A DNA stretch of 64,000 nt, from NCBI GenBank assembly GCA_002007465.1, contig LNAC01000163.1, positions 1,593,270 to 1,657,269 of the forward strand, given 5' to 3'. This document shows, in pieces, positions 36,356-47,773 of the stretch. Within the stretch, counting starts at the first letter, position 1. Each line of letters starts with the position of its first letter. The notes below the pieces were generated by a model, which was not told where the DNA came from, did not search any database, and saw only the letters and a program-made list of their open reading frames with translations. The stretch is from Ailurus styani. Its lineage: Eukaryota; Chordata; Mammalia; Carnivora; Ailuridae. Position numbers and translations under genes: made by a program.

Positions 36356-36459
36356 ATTGATCTAAGTAAAATTAAGTCNCCACACACACTCATCCTCTCT
36401 CTCTCAAATAAATAAATGAAATCTTAAATAAAAGAATTGATCTAAGTAAAATTAAGTCT
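36301..36459. other. assembly artefact: N-joined duplicate of about 77 bp
   Basis: 36302-36378 and 36380-36458 are almost the same text (CACACTCATCCTCTCTCTC to AAAATTAAGTC), each preceded by a single N. Contig ends appear to be overlapped but not merged. Confidence 0.85.
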
Positions 36460-36576
36460 CTGTACCACATCCTATTTCATATAAGGATCACCAAAATATG
36501 ATCAGAATAGCAGTATTAAGATGAGCAATAATCACTGACAATCCATTGATGTGTTGAATTTTTATTTTTATTTTTA

Positions 36577-36779
36577 TTTATTTTTTAAAGGTTTTATTTT
36601 ATTTATTTATTTGACAGAGAGATAGGGATCACAAGTAGGCAGAGAGGCAGGCAGAGAGAGAGGAGGAAGCAGGCTCTCTGCCAAGTAGAGAGCCCGATGC
36701 GGGCCTCGATCCCAGGACCCTGAGATCATGGCCTGAGCCGAAGGCAGAGGCTTTAACCCACTGAGCCACCCAGGCGCCC
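36577..36779 (-). repeat. CAN-SINE, antisense
   Basis: TTTATTTATTTGACAGAGAG start, ends CCACCCAGGCGCCC; GATGTGTTGAATTTTTA on both sides. Confidence 0.95.
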
Positions 36780-37599
36780 TCGATGTGTTGAATTTTTAAA
36801 TAGCTATTTTTGATGCATATAACGGAGTTGTCTCTGAACTATGACATAGGTGACGTTATTGTGCTGAATTTTCTGCTTGGATTAGATGAAAATGAGGAGT
36901 TCGTGTGATTCTGCTGTTCGCTTTCTTAGCCTGCTTGCCCTGATACTTGCTGCATGACTTTTCTCTCAGTGTTCTTACCAAAGTCAGTTAGTGAATGACT
37001 AATGGGACCTGGAAACCAGATTTCTTTCCTCGGCTCTTAGTACTTCCATTAGGCCTGCTTCATGCTCTCTCTTCTGTGAGAGGATAGACTACCCATCTTT
37101 CAATTCCTAATAGGTCTAATTTCTTCATCTGTTGATTCTAAGTGTCTTCTAAGCATCCTAAATTCCCTGATGCCAAAATTTGGTGGCAGAAATTATAACA
37201 AGAGTTAGTGTTCTGCCAAAAATCTGCACATAACTGAGTCACTTTTTTGTTGCTGTTGTACCTCCATGGTATACTTCCTTCTACTTTGTCTTCCCTGGCC
37301 AAACCCATTCTGAGTTCTCACCTCTCATTCCTGTGACTGCGACTCTGTATCTTTTATATTAAGATGTAGAACTTCAGAGCTTGAAAGGTCTTTTTAATTC
37401 AAAAGGAGATGATTCCAGTCACCCTTCTTAATATACAGGATAGGACTCAGGTAGAATGTACTGGCCTTCCAAAGAGGCTGAAAAAATATGTAGCAAAGGG
37501 GAATAGATCAGAATTTATCCCCTGGGACTGTATACATGCACCCTAAAAGCGAAAGAGAATGGCTCCTACTGGTGTCCACTACACAGCATACAATACCTT

Positions 37600-37862
37600 T
37601 CCTTCTTGTTTGCTCCCATTTTTTTGCATAAAGATCCAAATTGTAGCCTATTTCCTCTGAGAATCTTTCTCTGATCCTGTCTTTATTCCCTGCTAATCTG
37701 GGTTGGCAGACTTGCCTACGTGCGTTCTTACAGCACAGAATTTGTAAGCTTTTTTCCCCTTCCTGTCTCTCTATCTGGCAGTGAGTTCCTTGATGATAAG
37801 AGATGATTTATGCTTTTTTTTCCCCTCTGTGTCCCCCAGTAGTTAGTAAAGGGTAGACTGTA
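37600..37862 (+). repeat. LINE-2 3' end
   Basis: GAGAATCTTTCTCTGATCCT..TTACAGCACAGAATTTG..GTGAGTTCCTTGATGATAAG fits the L2 3' end. Confidence 0.65.
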
Positions 37863-37878
37863 TAGAAATGCTTGCATG

Positions 37879-38075
37879 GGGGCACCTGGGTGGCCCAATC
37901 ACTGAGTGTCTGGCTTCGGCTCAGGTCATGATCCCAGGGTCCTGGGATCAAGCCCCCCATTGGGCTCCCTGCTCAGCAGGGGAGTCTGCTTCTCCCTCTT
38001 CCTCTGCCTGCTGCTCTGTCTGCTTGTGTGCACGCTCTTTCTCTGTCAAATAAATAAATAAAATCTTTTTAAAAA
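37879..38075 (+). repeat. CAN-SINE (dog-like subtype)
   Basis: GGGGCACCTGGGTGGCCCAA head, CTGCTTCTCCCTCTTCC, A tail. Confidence 0.93.
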
Positions 38076-38084
38076 GTGCTTGCT

Positions 38085-38300
38085 TGGGCGCCTGGGTGGA
38101 TCAGTGGGTTAAAGCCTCTGCCTTCGGCTCAGGTCATGATCTCAGGGTCCTGGGATCGAGGCCCGCATCAGGCTCTCTGCTCAGCCAGGAGCCTGCTCCC
38201 TCCTCTCTCTCAGCCTGCCTCTCTGCCTCCTTATAATCTCTCTCTCTCCTCTGTGTCAAATAAATAAATAAATAAATAAATAAATCTTTAAAAAAAAAAG
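38085..38300 (+). repeat. CAN-SINE (mustelid-like subtype)
   Basis: GGGCGCCTGGGTGGATCAG head, expanded TAAA tail; AAAGTGCTTGCTTG on both sides, so it inserted next to the previous SINE tail. Confidence 0.95.
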
Positions 38301-38859
38301 TGCTTGCTTGATGACTGATGGTGGAAGAGGAAGCTGAGCCAGGCCTCCTTTATGAACCCTTTCTCTAAAGGAGAAACCTGCCTGGGAAACCACAGCAGAG
38401 GTAGAATCCTCTGCTTATGTTTCCATGCTCTGTTCTACTAAACTCATCCTTTTTCTCAGTCTTTTCCTATAGAGTACCCTTTCCTCTGGACTTCTAGAGA
38501 CCCTAGAATTCATACAACAGAGTTTACCCATCAACTGTAACCTGACTCATGTTATTCTCAAGAGTTATGTGCCTCTTTCTTATTTTTCCTACTACATTGG
38601 TATTCCTTTAGGGCATTTTAAACTCAGCGCCTAATACCACACTGAATCCATAGTATTTAATTTGGAAGGCCTGACATGTTCTTGAAGTACTATTTCCTTT
38701 GAACATTCATTATGTATTCCAGAGCTCTAGAACTGGGCATGTGGGTGGGATTAGTCCTTGCTTGGCTCCCACTGGCCATTCAATTTCTTTGGTTACTTGA
38801 GATGGTAGTGTTTTGCTGACTGGTAGACAGAATCAACATCTCATTTCCATTACTTTTAG

Positions 38860-39454
38860 ATCCTCGGCCCAGGCATCGGGATAGTTTCCATAAGCAAAGG
38901 CGCAGAGATTGGACTCTCCATGGCTATTCACCTGAAACAAGTCAAAGCCACGGTGCTTATTAATGGGCCCAATTTCGTATTTCAAATTCCACAGGTATAT
39001 TACGGTCAGATAAGTGAGCTTGCCCTCCTCTCCACAACTGCTGTCCATCAGTGCCTTGGGGTTAGCAGAATTCCGGCACCTCTTTGAGGAAGCTAGAAGT
39101 GAAGCCAGTGAGACTTCTCTTCTCCCCATTGAAAAGGCCCAGGGACATTTCCTTTTCATTGTGGGAGAAGATGATAAGAATCTTAACAGCAAAGAGTATG
39201 CTGAGCAAGCCTCAGAACAGCTGAGAAGATATGGGAAGAACAACTGGACCCTGCTATCTTACCCTGGGGCAGGCCACCTGTTAGAGCCTCCCTATTCCCC
39301 ACTGTGCTGTGCCTCAAAGATCTACAATCTCCACCTAGCCCTATATTGGGGTGGAGAGGTGACCGCACATGCCACTGCCTGGGAGCATTCTTGGAAGGAG
39401 ATCCAGAAGTTTCTCAGGAAGCATCTTGTTCTAGTTGTGACCAGTCAACTCTGA
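38860..39454 (+). pseudogene. BAAT: BAAT-like pseudogene exon 3 (2-nt deletion)
   Basis: Acceptor ..tacttttag. The first frame gives [20 protein letters not shown], where the nucleophile is Ser, and breaks after YYGQISE. A second frame resumes with [13 protein letters not shown] and reads [11 protein letters not shown] (Asp), [19 protein letters not shown] (His) and the terminal VTSQL. SQL is a weak type-1 peroxisomal signal, as in human BAAT. Confidence 0.9.
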
Positions 39455-39819
39455 GAAGAGAAGACATTCCTGAGAAACAGAGAATACCAGACCTTCACCG
39501 ATTTTCAACATCTTTGATTTCTTATTGTGGGAGGTTATACTAAGAGAAAGCAGAAGGGTGACTGACAGTGGTCATGTCTTGACTTTGGAAAGGAAAAATG
39601 GTTTCCATTTAATCCAATATCATACTTGGAGAGTTTTATATTTTTTAAAATAAGTTTAGGGCTCTACCTGCTCTGAAATATTCTCGTTTATTATTATACC
39701 AATTGTCTGGTGGGAAAAAAAATGACCAAAACAAATGACAGAATCCCCTGGTTTTTAAAACAGACGTGAGTAGAATCAGGTGCTGGTATTTGTTGATTTC
39801 TTTTTCTTTCTTTCTTTCT

Positions 39820-40014
39820 TTTTTTTTTTAGATTTTATTTATTTATTTATTTGACACAGAGAGAGATTATAAGTAGGCAGAGAGGCAGGCAGAGAGAGGA
39901 TTAAGCAGGCTCCCCGCTCAGCAGGGAGCCTGATGCAGGGCTCCATCCCAGGACCCTGAGATCATGACCTGAGCCAAAGGTAGAGGCTTTAACCCACTGA
40001 GCCACCCAGGTGCC
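39820..40014 (-). repeat. CAN-SINE, antisense
   Basis: TTAGATTTTATTTATTTATT start, ends CCACCCAGGTGCCC; TATTTGTTGA(T/C)TTCTT flanks. Confidence 0.95.
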
Positions 40015-40354
40015 CTATTTGTTGACTTCTTAAAACTCAAATGAAATATATTTAGATTTCTCATATTTGAAAATATGCTTATGGTTCATGGTTACTTCAA
40101 TGCCATTGAAAAACTAGACCTTGGGAAACATTTATTATTTTAAGGCAATGTGGAAGTTAATTTGGATGTAACATGATTGAGTCAGCCTACAATCAATAAT
40201 TTAACAAAGGCTAATAAAAGAAAATAAAGCAGTATTTGTGTCGAAACATACAGCAATTTGAGAAAAAAACAATCTGAGATTCGCAGAATTGCACTTTAGG
40301 AAAGGAGGCATGATGGTGTGGGTTGTATACCTTAGGGACTGACAAAATGTTTCT

Positions 40355-40680
40355 CTAAGGTTCTACATGGCAAATATTTTCAGCTTTGTGGGACATGAAG
40401 ACTCTGTCACTGTTGTTGAGTTCCGTCATTCAAACACAAAAACAGCATAGATAGCCCATAATGAATGATCGTGGCTGTGTTCCAATTAAACTTTATTTAT
40501 GGAAACTCATTTGCATTTCATATAATTTTTACATGTCATAGAATAGTAATTTTCTTTTTATTTTTTTTCTAAACATTGGGCAATCTAAAACCCATTTCTA
40601 GCTTGTGGACAGCAGAAACACAGGCTGTTGGCTGGATTTAGTTCGCAGGTCATAGTTTGATGACCCCGGGTGTGGAACTA
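40355..40680 (+). mobile_element. hAT-type DNA transposon remnant, second copy
   Basis: TATTTTCAGCTTTGTGGGAC, TGTTCCAATTAAACTTTATT, GCTGGATTTAGTTCGCAGG and TTTGATGACCCC share the layout of the copy at 13555-13745, with an internal insertion. Confidence 0.6.
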
Positions 40681-41884
40681 TCCAAATTACCTTGTTCAAT
40701 GTCAAGGGGCAAGTCACAGTCCACATATTCCTGAGCTACTGAATTGCAATGGATGGAAGTGGAAGTTAGATAATCAAGTGAAGATGAAACAGTAAAAAGG
40801 TATTTTGAATGATTTTGTAGATGTGGTGGGGGAGCCAATGAGGAGTGAGAGTAATATTAGAAGTAATATGAAGACGTTTCATGGTATCTGCCTAAACTCT
40901 TTTCCTTTCATCTGCTTTCTGATACTCCCTCTGTGTGGAGTAAAATCATTCCATTCAGGATGAGTGAGGCTATTAGCCTCCCTCCTTTCTCACTCAGACA
41001 AGTTTTTACATTTCCCAGACCCAGTCAATCAGACTACGTCACTCCTTTGACTCTAATAATCATGTAATTACAATGGCTAATACCACCTACGCTATATGCT
41101 ACATAATAACTATATAGATTAGATGCTACATCGTTAGTTACATATGCCATATGCTACATAATAGCTATCATAGTGCATTTAATGGGTATAATTATTTTTG
41201 TTTCCTGTTTCAGACTTTAGGAAGAATGAGATGTTTATGAGATATAATGTTTGTGTTTTATATCCCTTGATTTACATTTTGTGGATTTTCAGGACCAAGA
41301 AGCTTTTACATTTTTTTCATTTCTTCTTTCTCATATCACCACTATAAATATTGACAGGAATGCAGCTCCAATAACCATTCTTGGCCAGCTTCTCTAACCC
41401 CTTGGAAATGTAACTGATCTGATTTCCAGGCATTGACCTCTTGTGTTCACCAATAAAGTATTTGCACCTGGTTAACTAATAGTGTGTCCTCTCAGCGTGT
41501 TCCAGGCCAGCTGGCAAACCCACTCTCACCCTCTGCATTTGGCCCAAGCGGCTTTTACTGTCCTTGAAAGTTCTCTAAATGTGAGTTGTGTCTTCTGTCA
41601 GGCCCCTGGTAGATGCGTATATCCCATCTCCTCTGCTAAAGGGTCGGTTCACACATGGCCGCAACAATCAGGGCAGACTTGCTGACCTTCAGCTCTCAGC
41701 TGCCTTCCATGCCCATCACCATGAGAATTTGGGAGCTTGCTAAACTCTTTCACACGCCTGGAGTGCAAGAAGAGACTTGCATGCGCTATCTCCTTCTACC
41801 TAAACACACGATGTCCCCTTTCACTCTGCTTTCCAGAACTCCAGACCGGAAGCAGGACACAAGCTTCTTCTGTAGATTCCAGTT

Positions 41885-41957
41885 TCTCCTCCTCCTCCTC
41901 CTCCTCCTTCTTTCTCCTTCTCCTTCTCCTTCTTCGTCTTCAGCTTCATCTTCTTCT
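41885..41957 (+). repeat. TCC/TTC-rich low-complexity stretch
   Basis: CTCCTCCTCCTCCTCC grading into CTTCTCCTTCTCC. It generates spurious Ser/Leu-rich ORFs. Confidence 0.9.
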
Positions 41958-42659
41958 TTTCTAGTTTCTCACAATCCATTCCCACCTTGGTCAAGGCTCA
42001 GACCTTCTCTATAGGCAAGGTTGTCTTCTTCCAAAGGACAAGCCCCAGGACCTAGCTTTAATTAATAAAGCTTCCGAGGAAGAATAAAGTGACTACTAAG
42101 GACATCACTACTATCAGGGAGACATTCATAAAGATCATCCTTGCCTTAAGAGAAATAGGCCAGAGTACACAGATGTAGCTAAACTCATGAAGGTGCTACT
42201 TAATGACAGGCATTTTTTGGAGTGCTGATCTATGTCAGTCTTCTCATAGCTGAGTAGTAGAGATGCAGAGAAACTTGCACGATGAATAAATAGCAGGACT
42301 AGAATCAGAACCCAGGGACTTAGACCTAAATTTTCTATTACACTGTGCTGAGGTTTTCCTCCTCTGTTAAACTCTATTCTCTGGAAATTTGAAATAAATC
42401 TGGGTTTATACATTAACACATTGTTTTGGTTGTTTTTGGCTCAGGAGAGCTAGAGACACTTCAAGTTCTTTATCTACTCTTATTATGGAGAAATTTTTAG
42501 GTTCTAAAGATGACACTGTTGGGTCTGCGGTTGAGAAGGAGTCAGTTTTCCACTGGCTGTGTTGCAGCTGTGTGGAAGCTCAATGAAACCCAAGTACACT
42601 TGTGACTTTACCCCATTAGAATAGTCTTCATTCCAGAGGAACTGATTTTCACGCTCTTT

Positions 42660-43320
42660 TGCTCTCTCCTTTGAAGGCAACCAGAATATATCACCCCAAA
42701 ATATGCCTCTTTAACAAAAATTAGCAGTTAAAAAAGACAGCAGATACAAGAAGGGCCCTCTGACTCTTCCTTTTTCCCTCCTGAAAGCAGGAGATAAAAC
42801 TCTCAGTTGAGGGGCGCCTGGGTGACTCAGTCCTGCCTTTGGCCAGGTTGTGATCCCAGAGTCCTGGGATCAAGGCCCAAATTGGGCTCCCTGCTCGGCA
42901 GGAAGCCTGATCTGCCACTCCCCCTGCTTGTGCTCCCTCTCGATGTGTCTCTCTCTGTCAAATAAATGAATAAAATCTTAAAAACAAAAAACAAAAAACT
43001 CTCAGATGGAATATGTCCTCCCTGTACCAGAAGGAAAGTAAAATTCTTACCATCAAAGACAGAAGTTGAGATGGAGAACATTCTATACAGAGAGACCTTG
43101 TTCAAATGATTTTTATCTTCCTTTAGACTGCCCACATCGTTTAGTTACCTTTCCACAGTTGTCTCTCTCTTTGCTCGAGAGATAAAAGCAAGTATTTGCT
43201 TTTCTTTGGGTCTCATTCCTTATGGGGGCTCCTGTGCCTCATAAAAGTTGTATTAAATACTTTTCTGTGTTTTTCACCCCTTAACCTGTCTCATGTCGGT
43301 TATGTTGTTGGGCCCAGTAA
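42660..43320 (+). mobile_element. LTR-like element (unassigned), split by a SINE
   Basis: ATATCACCCCAAAATATGCC start-like block; the right end has TTGTATTAAATACTTTTCTG..CCCCTTAACCTGTCTCATG, resembling an LTR poly-A/U5 end. No internal viral genes seen. Confidence 0.4.
42812..42997 (+). repeat. CAN-SINE
   Basis: GGGGCGCCTGGGTGACTCAG head; AAAACTCTCAG on both sides. Confidence 0.94.
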
Positions 43321-44818
43321 ATATACCTTAAGAAGGTGTGCATAGAGAGAGAGGGAGAGAGAGTGACTGACTTTAAGGAACTGGCTTATGTCATTGCAGG
43401 GGCTCAAATCCTCAGGGCAGGCCCGCAGGCTTCGGGGTCCCAGGGAAGGGCTGATGTCGCAGTCACGCTTGTGAAGGCAGACTGAAGGTAGATGTCCTTC
43501 TACCCTAGAGGACCTCGGTCCTTTCTGCACGGCTCACGCCTGCTGTGGATAACGGCTGAAGTCTCTTCTGCACACGGTCATCACTTCGCTCCTTGGTGTC
43601 CCCACTCCTCATTTGCTACAGTCCTTAGGGGCCCATGGGATGGCTCGGTTCCCTGATGTTTCCTGTTCTGGGCAGTAGAGAGGAGAAGACCTGGCTCTGT
43701 GCCAGCCTGACTTGCCCCCCACTTTGTTACTTGGGTGCCAGAGCATCCTGTCTTGCCCACCCTTTCCTGCACTGCTTTTAGAATCTTCAGAAAAATGACA
43801 GTGATCCCACCCTGGGACCTGATCTTGGGAATGGGTCCCTCAGCTGGGAGCCTTGCTATCCTGCCAAGGTACCTCTCACCCACTACGAGAGCTGTGTGCT
43901 GAGACACCACTTTCTTTCCTCAGTACTTCCAATCTGCCCATGACTTCCAAGATCAGCCCTTTTCCCCCAGTGCTTATATTTCACTTTCAATACATTTATA
44001 TATCACTCTCATTTAAGAAGTCAAAGCACAAGGAAAGTTGAGCAGAGCAGTCTGCCTGAGGTCAGATCGCACAGACAGTTAAGGAGTCTGGGTTCCGCCC
44101 TTGGTCTCTCTAATTCAGAGACCAGTGGTCTCCCAGCTACACCTTACTGGCTACAAAAGGTGCAAAAATGAAAAGACACAGTGCCCTCCCTCAAGCAAGT
44201 CACCACCTGGAGGCACAGTCTACAATCTGTAAACCTGATCATTTGTGCACTTGGACAATGGACATCGACTGAGGACATTAACAGTGGGCAGGTTTCAGAG
44301 GTTCTGGCCCTGGGGAGGCATTTCTGCATTGGGAGGGCTTCTGTTGTCCCTTGGAAGAACGATTCAAAACCCAGCAATGCCTTAGAAATCCGCTGTTGAA
44401 CGTACAGATCCCAGGACCTTATTCTGGTTAGAATCTCCAGTTGCGGGGGCCCAGGAACCTTGACTTAAGAGGCCCTCGGATGAGTCTTCAGCCCACATTG
44501 CTCTGAGGCTGGATATTTGGGACTTACCGTTAGACACTGTCAAGGAGGCAGTTGCCTAAGAGACCAGGGACTCAGAGAAGGAAATCCAGGAGACCAGAGC
44601 CAGGGGTGGAGAGGAGGAGTCAGGGACTTGCTTAGAAACCAGAGCCCTGTGATGAAACCTGAGATTCCATTATGAAACACTTGTGCCGAGAAGGGGAGAG
44701 GCGCAGCAGCTGAACGGAGAGTGTGCTCTGACCCCGAGCCAGCAGGTCCCCGTAGTTCCGTCACTGGGTACGTAAGAGGAAGGAGACGCTCACAGTTTTG
44801 GGAGGGAGAGTATGCTTG

Positions 44819-44851
44819 CGGGCGCCTGGCTGGCTCAGTTGGAAGAATAGG
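44819..44851 (+). repeat. possible CAN-SINE head fragment
   Basis: GGGCGCCTGGCTGGCTCAG followed by unrelated sequence; only the tRNA-like head remains. Confidence 0.4.
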
Positions 44852-45989
44852 CGGGGGGAGCCTCCAGTGCCTCTAGTGGGCCCAGCAAGCCATTCTACTC
44901 CAGACTGCTCGCAGCCGCTGACTTCAGGGTGAGTGTGGCAGAGGCGGGCTGTCATGGCCTGGCCTGGCCAAGAACTGCTCAGTGTTTTGGCAGGGCACAC
45001 AGTTCAGGCGGCTTTCATTCAGCTGTGTGCCTTCCTCATCTCGGTGGCTGGTGCAGCTCTCTGGGGGACTGGCAATGACCATCGCACCCTGGGCAGGTGG
45101 CCAATTGCTTGGCCAAGCAGATCTACGTTAGAAGCATCCACTTAACAAGAGATCGTTTAGACACTGACTCTTTTGGGGGCCAACTGCACACTTGGCTGCC
45201 AAGTCAGGGTCCTCCTACTCACGTGAACTTATGGAGAGATTGTTTCTTGGCTCCAGAAATTTTTCTCTGGGACTTACTGCTTGGGACGAGGGGGAGGAAA
45301 TACCGGTGATGCAAGATGAAAACACCTAAAGGAATGGACTTTTGTTTCTTGATTACTAAGTTTAACTTCTGTGGGTGACTTTTTCCTCTCTTTTATTCTT
45401 TGTTTCCTGCCACTTGTTGTGTTAGTGTCTTAGCAGCTCCTGGCTGCGTTTTCTCCAGATAGGTCAAGGTTGCCCAGTGGTATAACCTTGACACCCTTCA
45501 CCCTGGGAGTCGGGAGCCTGCTCCACATCATGGCTTTTGGCTTTCAGCCCAAGAGGCTCCCGTGTTCCTGGGGGCTCTTTTTGCAACCACTGGAAGGCTA
45601 ATCCTGCGTGAAACAGCTTGTTTCTTGCCCCCTGGTTGCTTTGTGGCTTCAGTTTCACGGACACTCAGACACTCGGTGGGGTACAGTGTCTAGCCTTCTG
45701 CTGCAGACACGGGTGGAAGCCTAGAGACTTTATCCCATTGGATTTGGAAGAGTCTCACATCTTCAGAAGTAGCCTATAAGAATTCGGCTGGGCTTCCGCT
45801 CTTTCTTCTTTGTACTCTCTGAGAAATGTTATTCTTTTTTTAATGTTTCCACTTATCATTTATTCTTTCATTTAATTACTTGAACACTTACTTGAACACT
45901 TGAGCATCACTACGTGCCTGACACTATTCTAGGAACTGAGGAATAGAATGTTGACCAAGGTGTAATTCTTGCCCTTGAGGAATAATTAA

Positions 45990-46205
45990 CAATCCAGACG
46001 AGTGCTGTTCAATAGAATATTCTAGGATGATAGAAATATTCTCTATCAGAATTGCCCAGTGTAGTAGCCACTTGTGATGTGTGGCTATTGAGCAATTAAA
46101 ATGTGGTTACTGTGACTGAGGAATTAAAATTTTATTTGTTTTTAATAAATTGAAATCTAATTAGCTATATGTGGCTAGAGGCTACTACATTGGCTAGAGC
46201 AAAAA
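45990..46205 (-). mobile_element. hAT-Charlie remnant
   Basis: CTGTTCAATAGAATATTCTA, AGTAGCCACTTGTGATGTGT, GGCTATTGAGCAATTAAAAT and ATGTGGCTAGAGGCTACTAC. Confidence 0.6.
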
Positions 46206-46324
46206 GGGAGGAGATAAAGAAGCAGATTTTTACAACCTCATATGCTATGTGTTAAAATGAGATGGTTGGTTGGACTAGTAACTAGGCTGCGGTTAGTTGT
46301 AAAAGGCTTTGATTGAATCAGATT

Positions 46325-46690
46325 ATCGTAAAGGGCACCGAACACAAAGGCAAGTCCGAGTCCAAGACTGACAGAATCAGCTGGTAAAGAAATAATGAAG
46401 CCCTGTTAGATTCAGACACTTTATTATTTACATAGATAGTGAAGGCAAGCGAAGCCAAACGCTCCAGCTGTCTGCGGCCTTGTCTTACACCCTGAAATGA
46501 TGGCGCTGAAACAAACGGGGCCCCATGACCTCGACACCGTTGCAGGTACCCTCCTATTGCTGGGGAGCCAACTCCAGACTGTAGCAAAACTGCCACAGAG
46601 CCTGTAGCTGTGCCCCAAAGTCCTACGCCTCTCTGGAGCCAGGGAGGTGGATGGGAGAACTGTCTCATGGCAGCCTCCTGTGAGATAGGG
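46325..46690 (-). mobile_element. possible solo LTR, antisense (unassigned)
   Basis: The minus strand reads like a compact LTR: GC-rich body, AATAAAG signal (around 46425), then a short R/U5-like end with TTCGGTGCCC. No gag/pol/env sequence adjacent. Confidence 0.35.
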
Positions 46691-46724
46691 AGAGCAAATT
46701 AAGAGCTACAAACTTCCACTTCTA

Positions 46725-46912
46725 AAATAAATAAGTCATCGGGGTGTAAACTGCAGTGTAGGGAATATCTAGCCAATAACATTGTAATAACCTTGTACGA
46801 TGACACACGGTAACTAAACCTTTCACGGATCGTTTGGTAATGTACATTAGTTGTTGAATGTTGTACGCCTGAAACTAATCTCATATGTCAATTATATTTC
46901 AAATAAAAAAAG
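46725..46912 (+). mobile_element. L1 3' UTR end
   Basis: GAATATCTAGCCAATAACAT, TTGTACGATGACACACGG, TTGTACGCCTGAAACTAATC and TCAATTATATTTCAAATAAA are the typical L1 3' end with poly-A. Confidence 0.75.
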
Positions 46913-47451
46913 GATAAGAGAGACAGGTGAGAAGACAATCTTGGGAAGCCTCCACTGAAGACGGCCTGTCTTGCCGTGTCCCTGCGATCACGACGCATCC
47001 CATCCAGATTCAGGTCCTGCTGGTCCAAGTTTTGCCTGTGGACACAGGAAAGCCTCCAGGGTGCTGTGGTGGAACCATTCCCCTGCAAAGGGTCTTAATG
47101 TTAGGCCAGAGGATTTAGACTTCACCCTTCACTCTTTGGCCATTGGAAGTTTAAAGCAGGAGAGTGATTCGATTATTTTTGCGTTGAGATCTCTCTGACA
47201 ACATTGCAGAGATTGGACTGGGAAGTGAAAAAGACTGTAAACAGGAAGGAAGGATTAGGTAAATGGATGAGAGCTTAGGGGAATGAAGTGGAGAGCACAG
47301 TCAATAATCACTTTGAATAATCAATCGAATACCAAGAAGTGAAGGGCTCCATGCGCAGTGACTATGACAAAGACAAATCAGCCAGGATCCTGCCCTCAAG
47401 AAAGTTACAGATTCACAGGGGAGAGAAATCACAGCATAAGTGGCTCTAGTG

Positions 47452-47773
47452 AAATAAGTCAATCAGAGAAAGACAATTATCATATGATCTCTCTGATATG
47501 AGGAACTTGAGGGGCAGGGTGGGGGGTCGTGGGGGGTAGGGAGGGAAAAATAATGAAACAAGATGGGATGGGGAAGGAGACAAACCATAAGAGACTCCTA
47601 ATCTCACAAAACAAACTGAGGGTTACTGGGGGGTGGGAGGGTAGGGATAGGGTGGATGGGTTATGGACATTGGGGAAGGTTTGTGCTTTGGTGAATGCTG
47701 TGAAAGATGTAAGCCTGATGATTCACAGACCTGTACCCCTTGGGCAAAGAATAAAAATAAAATTAAAAAAAAA
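47452..47773 (+). mobile_element. young, 5'-truncated carnivore L1 3' end with 16-bp target-site duplication
   Basis: CAATTATCATATGATCTCTC, AACCATAAGAGACTCCTAAT, AACAAACTGAGGGTTACTGG, ATTCACAGACCTGTACCCCT and an A tail. ATAAGTGGCTCTAGTG is perfectly repeated at 47436-47451 and 47774-47789. Confidence 0.9.

Larger units (their letters stand above)
35060..38859 (+). other. intron 2 of the BAAT-like pseudogene
   Basis: Seven SINE insertions, a MIR, an L2 piece and an assembly error (all listed). 36840-37590 shows nothing recognisable. Confidence 0.75.
31577..39454 (+). pseudogene. BAAT: BAAT/ACNAT-family pseudogene in the BAAT position (gene span, 3 coding exons)
   Basis: Remnant of a peroxisomal bile-acid-CoA/acyl-CoA:amino acid N-acyltransferase. 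Its exons are 31577..32035, 34858..35059 and 38860..39454, the same three-exon layout as the intact copy downstream. The start ([16 protein letters not shown]), the [18 protein letters not shown] block and the C-terminal VTSQL are the closest here to human BAAT. By synteny (next to MRPL50) it sits where human BAAT does. Each exon has one frame-breaking deletion: 7 nt near 31867, 1 nt near 35010, 2 nt near 39015. The sum is not a multiple of three, so no frame is restored. The nucleophile position reads Ser (SISKG) rather than the Cys of human BAAT. All GT/AG splice sites survive, so the decay looks recent or the gene may still be transcribed. BAAT versus ACNAT orthology is not settled by eye. 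Confidence 0.88.

Noticed and set aside
41655..42014. Leu/Ser-rich ORF
   Set aside because: Low-complexity TCC/TTC tract.
43581..45309. Cluster of moderate ORFs on both strands
   Set aside because: No conserved domain, no splice consistency, ordinary composition.
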